Source: Thermomucor indicae-seudaticae (taxonomy: Eukaryota > Mucoromycota > Mucoromycetes > Mucorales > Lichtheimiaceae). From it: a DNA stretch of 35,266 nucleotides. Below, piece after piece: positions 1 through 7,595 of the stretch; positions within the stretch are counted from its first letter, which is position 1; every line of letters starts with the position of its first letter. The translations under genes were made by a program, and so were the position numbers. A model generated the notes under the pieces. The model saw nothing but the letters and a program-made list of their open reading frames with translations. It ran no database searches and had not been told where the DNA came from. The stretch is from contig JSYX01000083.1 in assembly GCA_000787465.1 (NCBI GenBank), positions 1-35,266 on the forward strand, read 5' to 3'.

Positions 1-1516
1 GATAAAAACCAACACTGGGTTAAAGCACAGGTATCGAGTAAAGCCTCTGGTGCGCTTTTTGCTTCTGAGGCTTGGTAATGTTCGAAAGTGAAACCAAACA
101 GGTGGGATAGGACGGGCCAGCGTCCGCAATCCTCATCAGAGACATTCGTCGACTCGAGCTGCAGGACGGGGTTGAGCAAAGACAAGAAATTGACAAGCAG
201 GTGCCTGACAATTGGTTGCTCAACAATGAGCTGTTTGAAAATCAGTTGCTCGTATCGTATCGTATCGGTATCGATCGTTAAGCTTATATTACACGCGTAA
301 CCGCCGAGAACTGCCAACTATTAAGCAGCTGATGCTTACTGATTCACGGTCAACATACTTTGAAAAAGCAAAAGAACACTGATGATATATCTGATTACCC
401 AAATAAATGTGCATACCATTTTGTCCTGTCAATGCAGAATTAAAGCGTTCAGATCCTATCTATAATATAACGGTCAGGTACTACATTGGCTACTGTTCAC
501 GATCGATAGGCAATATTTACGATCGATGCGATACGATACGTCGGTATCGATAACGGACCCTAGTTGCATGACAAGGAAATCAAAAATGATATCAAGCACT
601 GGGCTCGGGTCAAGGACGAAGGAAATAAAGTAACCTGGGTGTTGATAAAGGAGTAGATGATTAGCTTTTTGACCCCAATTGTAATGACAGCAGAACCGAT
701 AGCATACCAATACAAGACAACACGGTTTCCAGAAACTGTCGGATATACTCCAGATGTCTCGATCGCGCTTTGCCATACTCATTGACTGCTAACGTTGTGT
801 ACTGATCGAGGAAAGGAAGGAAGGAAGAAAAAGTGCGTGGCAGAAAATTGATATTTTATAGCAGCTTGGCAAACCATGCCAAATGCGGTAAATGCGCCAC
901 TTTCTTACAGCTTTCCCCCTTTTCGTTTTGGAAACGCCGACAACAGTTGTGCATACAGGATAAAGTGGAGAAAAGACATTCCAACATTTTATGACCATCT
1001 TCACCATTCTGCTTAATTGACACTTTAACTTGAAAGAAACATGAATATATACGGTTCTGAGAATAATCGAAGAACTTGGCTATATTAAGTGACAAGATGT
1101 TTTTGACAGTACCAGGGGTTTACTGCATTGACACCAGCCACGGCGTCTTGTTGGCGCCGCACCAAGTATTGAATGCTTTACATAAATATTTCAAGGGCAT
1201 GTGAAACGCATACAGTCTTCGCTACTTTTTCCCTTTTGCATTCAGAATATGATGCTGTCGGCTTGTTGTGCATGCCTTGTCAGTTTAAAAAGCCCCTGAC
1301 TGTCAAAGCATAACGCAACGGCATGCGGCTCATAGCCAGGCGACACAAATCAACCTAATCCTTATAGAGACGACCTTCTACCTCAGCGCAAATATTGTGC
1401 AACTGTAAATAATCAAGAGAGGGAGAAAGCAGCACGGGCATATCCTTTTTCATCTCGCAAGCCGAACTAACAGGCATACAAAGTCCCTTTCGCTTATGTT
1501 GTTGCTGGATTGTTAG
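1..1516. other. Left-end region with no recognised gene
   Basis: No reading frame here resembles a protein family I know. The open frames are short, cysteine/serine-rich and overlap on both strands, as expected of non-coding A+T-rich DNA. The one structure seen is an inverted repeat of CGTATCG/CGATCG motifs at 251-281 and 517-540, listed separately. An upstream exon of the tentative exon at 1517-1639 could lie here, but I could not place one. Confidence 0.5.
251..540. repeat. Inverted repeat of CGTATCG-type motifs
   Basis: The left arm (251-281) is built from repeated CGTATCG units followed by GGTATCGATCGTTAA. The right arm (517-540) reads as its approximate reverse complement, starting TTACGATCGATGCGATACG and followed by TCGGTATCGATAA. 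The arms flank about 235 bp with no coding sign. It could be a MITE-like element or a hairpin. No target-site duplication was identified. A similar CGATA-rich inverted repeat lies at 5701-5850, which suggests a dispersed family. Confidence 0.5.
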
Positions 1517-1639
1517 GCAAGCGAGAGAGAAGCGCTCAAGGAAGGGGAAAACATTGATGTCATGGTTAGGCTTTCGGTCAGTGACGCGTCAGATGACGAA
1601 GTTCAGAGGCAGGACAGCTTGACCGACGCGGCAAAGTAA
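1517..1639 (+). CDS. Tentative C-terminal exon of an unidentified gene
   Basis: An open frame follows a plausible acceptor (GGATTGTTAG, ending at 1516) and runs 40 codons to TAA at 1637-1639. The peptide is acidic and polar and includes EALKEGENIDVMVRL and SDASDDEVQRQDSL, a composition that looks coding rather than random. There is no ATG near the 5' end; an internal ATG lies at 1562. I could not identify an upstream exon or a family. A chance open frame remains possible. Confidence 0.22.
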   Translation, partial: ASEREALKEGENIDVMVRLSVSDASDDEVQRQDSLTDAAK

Positions 1640-1886
1640 CTGTTTTTGATGTCAGCAAAGGAAGACCCATCGAACCATAAAGACCAATTTTGACGCGTCC
1701 AGACTCTTTGCATGGCTATTGTTAAAACAGGATCCTTTGTCAAAACTTGGACTGAGCGTCAGCCATTCCAAAAGTGTAATTGTAGCACTGAGAGAGAGGA
1801 AGGAAACTGTCGAGTTGTAAAACGCTGAGACGGTTTGTAGAAAATCCGCGTTATCTCCTCTTGTATTAGAACCACTCCATTTTCCC

Positions 1887-2373
1887 TCAGAGTAACAAAG
1901 CGGCCCACCCAGCCATCATCGCTATTCCACCTAAGGGCGTCACTGGGCCAAGAGCTCGAAACTTGTCTCTGTTAAGAGTCAACAGGTAGATGGTTCCACT
2001 GAAGGCCAGTGTCCCTCCAAGGATGAGAGGTGACGCGGCAGGGTGTATTCTGCGTACACTGGGTGGGACAGACGACAAAGCCAGGAGAGCCACTCCATGA
2101 ATCAGTTGAAATTCAGAGGCAAGCATCCAATTCTACAAGTCTTTCTTCAATTCCTTTTTCTAACAAATTGCCTGCGTCATTGCAACTTACACTTCGTTTG
2201 GTCGCGTCGTCTCCAATGTACTTGGCTAATCCGTGCGATCCAAATGCACCCAACGCGAGTCCCGTCAACCCTTGTTATGCCGCAGTGTCAACAAAAGACT
2301 ACAGACGACAATGCTGTCATTAGATCGTATTACCCAAGGCACTGCCAGCCTTCCAATAGAAACTTGATCCCAT
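1887..2373 (-). CDS. TMEM256/DUF423 family small membrane protein
   Basis: Three exons (2334-2373, 2191-2270, 1887-2132) encode 121 aa. The two introns (63 and 58 nt) have GTAATA/AAG and GTAAGT/TAG borders and stay in frame. Start is ATG at 2373, giving MGSSFYWKAGSALGL. The DUF423 signature is clear: GLALGAFGSHGLAKYI in the first third, FQLIHGVALLAL in the middle, and the C-terminal glycine-rich helices ending GGIAMMAGWAALLL. About four hydrophobic segments are expected, consistent with this family of roughly 120-aa membrane proteins. Eukaryotic members (TMEM256) are reported as mitochondrial or endomembrane proteins of poorly known function. Its end lies upstream of nothing recognised; the FPG gene is the next gene, on the same strand. 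Confidence 0.88.
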
Positions 2374-2850
2374 TGCAAGCGAAAAAGCACGGTGGATTAT
2401 TTGAAAAACCGAAGCTCTTACGGCTGAACAACCTCCGGTGCCGAGTTCCTGGCTTCACTTGTCGGCTGACAGCTGTCCTTTTTAGAAAGACTTGCTGACG
2501 ACACCTTGAATGCCTTTCTGTATCGAAGTGCGGACCAACAAGATAGCCCGCGTTGGCCATCCTTGAGCCCATGAACTGTTTCGATATTCTATTAGCTCAA
2601 CATCCTGTTCATGCGATGCTTTGCTGCATTCTCATGCAGCGGCTTCCGATCCTCCCTGCTCAAGGTTGAAGGCTTCATCGCCTTGTTTCCCTGCTAAATG
2701 CAGTGCGTCAAAAATATGAAACATGGCAAGGGGGGACACTTCTTCCATTGGCAATAACTTTCAAGGCAGGATTATACAGCGGTAGTAGGTATGTACGGTC
2801 GCACCCAGACACGTTGAAGACATGTTTATTGTGTAGAACGAGACTCTATA
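2374..2850. other. Intergenic spacer
   Basis: This 477-bp spacer separates the DUF423 start from the end of the FPG gene; both are on the minus strand. It should hold the DUF423 promoter and the FPG 3' UTR. Short frames on both strands show no family resemblance, and I see no repeat or RNA gene. Confidence 0.5.
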
Positions 2851-4343
2851 TTACTGCTCTTTTGATCTCACTCGTCGAGCATAACGCAACTCCCGCGGTG
2901 TTGGTCCCGTTTCCTTCGTGTTTGCGGCAGTTGATTTAGCTCTACTGACGGTCGATACTTGTTCCTTTCGCTGGGTATAACGTCGTCGCTTGGTATCGGC
3001 TTGCTGTATAGTAGTCATTTTGCGCTTTTGCGTTACCAAAACTGTGCTAATCTTTTCTTCTTTTATAGTTGTCCTGCTTTTCTTCACCTTTGTCGTTTGG
3101 CGTAACTTTTGAAGTGCTGGAACAAAAGCGCTTGTCCGTCCTCCTACCTAGCATCGCAGAGAGGGGAAATAAGTCAAGAATATATAACGCAGAGATGATG
3201 GGAAATGGCACGTACTGTTTCGAATGCAAGCTTATGACCGCTCGGTAAAACTCCATTGCCTTTTCCCTTGCCTTTATTCCACCTATAAGTCATGAGCCAA
3301 TCATCTGGAAACAGTGAAGAATCTGCTTCAGCTTCCACTGCAATGCGACAAACGCGTTCCATTTGTTTTCGTAATGTGTTGCATTCTTCCGGAGACAGTG
3401 TATCGGCTGGCTGAGCAGGATGAATCTTTGACTGATACAATATCTCGTCCGCTACCCAGTTACCAACACCACTTGCATAATATAATAGCCACGTCAGATC
3501 CGGGCCTTTATCGTCTTTGTTATTAGTCCGGACGCTTACGCTGAAAATGCTTGATCAAGCAGCAATGCCTTGATGGGCATTTTCCTTTTATGTACCAATG
3601 CATAAAACTCTTCCGACTCTGGAAGATTATGAAGCGGATCAAAGCCAAGTTTTGAAATAGGTTCCTGCTTTAGTGGATCGCCTTGCACAAGCCGTAGTCG
3701 ACCGAGTCGACGCGCATCTTTAAACGCCATCACTACTGACGTGCCATCTTTTTTCTCGAACGTGATTATCATTTTCCAAAAGCGAGGTGGCCAAGTGGCA
3801 TCCTTCTCGAGTTCATGCTGAAACTATACAGAGAACTGAGTATTCCTCATATGTAATATGCAAAAACTGCCTCAGAAACCAGACTCAAAGGAACTTACCA
3901 CAAGATCTCCAGTCATACCAAAGTGACCAACAAAATGAGGCTCACTGTCAAACACTGAAGCACAAGTCAGCTAAATCGAGGAAGAGTCCCGGTTGTCCAT
4001 TGTTCCTGTTCACTTGCACAACACAAAGTATTTGCCCCAGCGTTTGGTATCCATGACAGTCTTGTTTTCCAGAGTGCTATTGAACTCTTCGGAGGTGCGG
4101 CCTGAGAGGATCAGCGGATCCGGTTGCTATGCAATAGAATAGGCTTGCTCAAAGACAGCTTCTTTTGGGGAACGAACCCTACTATGTCCATACCGTTTCT
4201 ACTTTGACAATTTTGCCACCCACACAATACTTGTGGCATCTTTGTCTTGCATATTCGACCTGAAATCCCGACAAAGTTCAATCGCGAGGAATCATGAATA
4301 AATTGAGGGCAATTAGGCAGTAGACCTCTGCAATCTCGGGCAT
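2851..4343 (-). CDS. Formamidopyrimidine-DNA glycosylase (Fpg/NEIL type, zincless)
   Basis: Seven exons (4326-4343, 4194-4259, 4018-4126, 3899-3954, 3540-3817, 3216-3471, 2851-3147) give 359 aa. The protein begins MPEIAEVE, with the catalytic Pro2 and Glu3 of Fpg/Nei enzymes. Then come DPLILSG, RWGKYF, the core HFGMTG, WPPRFWK, FKDARRLGRLRL and the helix-two-turn-helix around DQAFSAGVGNWVADEILYQ (about residues 170-190). The end has VGGRTSAFVPALQKL in place of a cysteine zinc finger, as in plant and fungal FPGs. The predicted role is excision of oxidised purines with AP-lyase activity in nuclear base excision repair. A lysine/arginine-rich tail of about 85 residues follows. Exon 1 codes only six residues and has a weak donor (GTCTAC). 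Intron 3 is best read as GC-AG. The gene is divergent from the Bmt6-like gene. Confidence 0.88.
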
Positions 4344-4464
4344 CGCGGCGCGTACAAGACGGGGCGGGAGATGAAAACCGAGACAATGGACAAATATGGA
4401 TATGGGATACTTCTTCCGTGGCTTGGATACGAGCTGGACTTCTTGAGACTACATCAAGTTAGCA
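4344..4464. promoter_or_regulatory. Divergent promoter between FPG and Bmt6-like genes
   Basis: Only 121 bp separate the two divergent ATGs (4343 minus, 4465 plus), so both genes must share this stretch for 5' UTRs and promoter elements, unless starts lie elsewhere. I see no clear TATA box. The pairing of a DNA glycosylase with an rRNA methyltransferase may mean co-expression, but this is inference. Confidence 0.55.
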
Positions 4465-5514
4465 ATGTCTGATTCCATTGTCGAAATATTGGAAAATCTT
4501 TCGGTAACGTCGGAAGCCGGAAAGGTTCCGGTGAAGAAGACTACGTTGGCAGAGAAAACGTACGATAAAAATGCGCTTAAAGAGCGGCTCAAGATACTCG
4601 GTCGTGACCCGGAACAAAGTAAGCCTGTCCCGAAACAGAAACACAAGAGCATGTGAAAAAAAGACTAGGTTGCCTGGTTTTTAACTTTATTATCTCTCTA
4701 ACGCACAGACATTCTAAACGTTATAAGGCAAGCATGCTCCGACACATTTTTACGAGAAGATTTCGGTAAAACATTGCAAAGCATCAAAGCAAATTTTGTG
4801 CAACGCGACTATGAAAGCATCTTCACGGGTGACGCTCGCGACCTACAAGTGTACAGCGCTGCTTACGTTCCTGGACGTGCACTTTGCTACTTCGAAATCT
4901 TTTGCCGGCCGCAGCTGCTTAAATTGCTCGCTAGACGCACCAAAATATATGCAATCGGTTCAGGAAGCGGATCAGAACTGATAAGTATTGCGGCAGCTAT
5001 GACGCGTGCACCAGCAGAGCGACAAAAAGTTCACCTGATCATGCAAGACATTGGTGCTTGGGCACAAGTACTAGAAAATTTTGAGAATACATTGCGCCAA
5101 TCATGGAAATTGTCGCCAGAACAGCTTTCATGCAGCTATGAACACGGCGATGTGCTTGATCCAGCAAACTACAAGGGCCGCGCAGAGAAAATTGCAAGTG
5201 CAGATTTAGTCACATTCATGTTTGTCATTAATGAGCTCTTCGTCAAAAAAGCAGCAGCACTCGAGCTCATACAGGCTCTGGTGCAAGGCATGAAGAAAGG
5301 AGCTTATTTACTGGTAAGACATGTTAAGCTTCCAGATGGTGAGACAACGTAGATGATGACCCACGGTAATGGAAAAATGAGATAGGTTGTCGAATCAGCA
5401 GGGTCATTCTCGCACTTGAAAGTTGGCGACAAGACATACATGGTTTATATGCTGCTAGATGCGATAAAAGATCTTCAGTGCATAATTTCTGAAAACGCAA
5501 GGTGGTACAGGTGA
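4465..5514 (+). CDS. 25S rRNA (uridine-N3) methyltransferase, Bmt6-like
   Basis: Three exons (4465-4618, 4709-5313, 5386-5514) encode 295 aa. The donors are GTAAGC and GTAAGA and the acceptors CACAG and GATAG; frame is kept throughout. Exon 1 codes a polar N-terminus starting MSDSIVEILENL. Exon 2 gives ILNVIRQACSDTF, VQRDYESIF, YVPGRALCYFEIF and the SAM-binding glycine motif IGSGSGSE (about residues 134-141), then DLVTFMFVINELF. Exon 3 ends ESAGSFSHLKVGDKTYMVY and SENARWYR. These blocks match the yeast Bmt6 type of Rossmann-fold methyltransferase, which modifies a uridine of the large-subunit rRNA in ribosome assembly. Read without the first splice, exon 1 would give a 63-aa peptide, but the splice restores the conserved helix preceding the core. 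Substrate is assumed from family. Confidence 0.85.
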
Positions 5515-6077
5515 GGAATTATAGCCGAACTAGGACTTTATTCTAGTTACGCTGACTAGCGATAAATAGACGACCTGATCATCTAAGATACCCCATCGAC
5601 GTCCAAAACATGCGATACTTTATCCGATTATACAAAAAAATCTGAAGATCTTCGTCTATCATATTCGTAATATTTCGTAGTTTGATCCACTTAATACAGT
5701 GCCCGCGCGATACCCCGATATATGATAAAGCGATATTCTCGATATACCGATCGATCTCTGAATCATGGACTTACTTTCGCGAAGCGTATGTACAGTTGAT
5801 ATAACGATCGCATTTTTCTGTTACGGACACTATCGGTATATCGCGCGGCTACCGTACCGATTTTTGTAATAACAAGCTTTATTCTCAACCATGCATAAGC
5901 TCTCTTTCACTCAGTGTGACCTTTTAGCAGCTCCTCCTGCCATGTTGAGAGGCATACGAACAACAAAAGCAAAAGACACAGCTTAACAGAAAGATGGCGT
6001 ACTTATCGTTCGCTGAAATACAAGCCACTTGCCCACACAGTGTCGATCGCTCTTAGCCTTGTAAGACGTTATCAACA
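5515..6077. other. Intergenic spacer with an inverted repeat
   Basis: No coding frame is supported. It contains the CGATA-rich inverted repeat at 5701-5850 and, at its right end, the presumed promoter of MRI1. The MRI1 5' leader begins somewhere before 6078. Confidence 0.5.
5701..5850. repeat. CGCGCGATA inverted repeat, MITE-like
   Basis: The left arm at 5701-5720 (GCCCGCGCGATACCCCGATA) pairs with the reverse complement of 5831-5850 at 16 of 20 positions. The 110-bp interior is itself rich in CGATAT and CGATCG words. This is similar in style to the repeat at 251-540. It may be a small non-autonomous element or a hairpin in the MRI1 upstream region. No target-site duplication was seen. Confidence 0.5.
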
Positions 6078-7320
6078 AGTGAGTAAGCAATCAAGTCTTG
6101 AAAGGATCACAGAGTAGGTACTGATTTACGCAGTGACTCGTACTTTGGAAGCCATCCAGTATACCCGTGGAAATCTGCGCATTCTGAACCAGCTTGCACT
6201 TCCTCACGAAACCGTCTTTGAGCCTGTCTACACTGTCCAGGACGGCCATGCAGCAATCAAGACCATGAAGACCCGAGGTGCACCTGCTATTGCCATCGTC
6301 GCCGCACTTTCGTTAGCTGTTGATGTTTATGCTCGGCATGCCAAAGGAGAATTCTCGACTGTGGACCAAGCTCGTTCGTTCATGCAGGAATCCCTGACGT
6401 ACCTAAAGACTTCCCGACCAACAGCCGTCAACCTTTTTGATGCTGCCGCGAAGCTGAATAGCCTCATCGTCACCGCCTCTTCGGACCCTTCTACGACTGT
6501 CGATACTCTCGTTCAAACTTACATCGAAGCCGCGGAAAAGATGCTGGTAGATGATGTTCAGGACAACAGGAACATTGGTCGTTTTGGCGCCGAGTATATC
6601 ATTGAGAACGTTGCAAACAAAGACGATTTAAGTGTACTGACCCATTGCAACACAGGGTAATGCGGGAGGACCAGAAGAGTGTATTGGACAGTAAAACGGC
6701 TAATAGCGTTATCTTGCAGATCCCTTGCAACGGCCGGATGGGGAACTGCTCTTGGAATTATTCGAGATCTTCACCGCAACGGACACTTGAAACATGCATA
6801 CTGTACCGAGACACGGCCGTATAATCAGGGCTCCCGCCTGACAGCGTACGAGTTAGTCTATGAGTCGATTCCAGCAACGCTTATCTGCGATTCCATGGCT
6901 TCAGCTTTGCTCAGGCAGAACCCCGGCGTCCAGGCAATCATTGTCGGTGCCGATCGTGTAGCGGCAAACGGTGACACAGCCAACAAGATCGGCACTTACC
7001 AGCTGGCGATCACAGCAAAGCATCACGGCATTCTGTTCATTGTGGCAGCTCCTTCGACATCGATCGATCTGTGCATCAATAGCGGGAAAGATATCGTGAT
7101 TGAGGAGAGACCAGCAAAGGAACTCGTGACGACAACAGGATTGCTCGAGAACAATCAGAGTGCAACAGTGAAAACTGCCGCGGAAGGGATCAATGTGTGG
7201 AATCCTAGTTTCGATGTAACTCCTAGTAGCCTTATCTCAGCTATCGTTACCGAGAGAGGCGTGGTTGTAAAGCAAGAAGGCCAAAGTGAATTTGATCTGC
7301 GTGCATTCCTTGGCCAATAG
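6078..7320 (+). CDS. MRI1: Methylthioribose-1-phosphate isomerase (MRI1/MtnA)
   Basis: The protein (374 aa) is encoded by the A at 6078 plus 6134-6656 and 6720-7320. It isomerises 5-methylthioribose-1-phosphate to 5-methylthioribulose-1-phosphate in the methionine salvage pathway. Conserved blocks are [20 protein letters not shown] at the start, [20 protein letters not shown], the catalytic cysteine in LTHCNTG (Cys172), [17 protein letters not shown] and the catalytic aspartate in [18 protein letters not shown] (Asp253). The length is typical. The intron at 6657-6719 is secure. No in-frame ATG precedes the first conserved residues: an in-frame TAG lies 21 bp upstream of the GTG at 6133. The best start joins the A before a GTGAGT donor (intron 6079-6133) to the TG after the GCAG acceptor, so the ATG is made by splicing. 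Confidence 0.9.
6079..6133 (+). other. 5' intron that splits the MRI1 start codon
   Basis: The 55-nt intron begins GTGAGTAAGC and ends TTTACGCAG. Splicing joins ATCAACAA to TGACTCG, creating CAACAATGACT with a good fungal start context and placing Met exactly where MRI1 homologues start. Without it the conserved N-terminus has no ATG. The call rests on splice motifs and reading frame only. Confidence 0.6.
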
Positions 7321-7595
7321 TTCTACTTAAGCTGTGCTGTATAATAACCAATGTAAATCAATCGACGCTCTTTGCGCCACTTAATAACAAGCTCCCAGAA
7401 TCACAGGTTACCAGCGTATCATAGCAGAAACCCAATTGCTATCAGGCTAGTAACCTGTATGAATTTTGTTTGTCTCCCGTGACATTGGTAGCTTTCCATA
7501 TAAATCCGTAACTTATTGGAACATAGCAGCAGTACGACAGTGCTTTGTCACAAGTTTATTGAATTGGATTTTATATAGAATCATTTTTATTTTCA
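7321..7595. terminator. Convergent 3' ends of MRI1 and the nucleoporin gene
   Basis: This 275-bp stretch lies between the stop codons of two convergent genes and must hold both 3' UTRs. The AATAAA on the minus strand at 7555-7560 fits the nucleoporin transcript. Several AATAA words on the plus strand follow the MRI1 stop. Confidence 0.45.

Noticed and set aside
4465..4656. A separate 63-aa protein
   Set aside because: A GTAAGC donor at 4619 joins it in frame to the methyltransferase core and restores a conserved helix, so it is exon 1.
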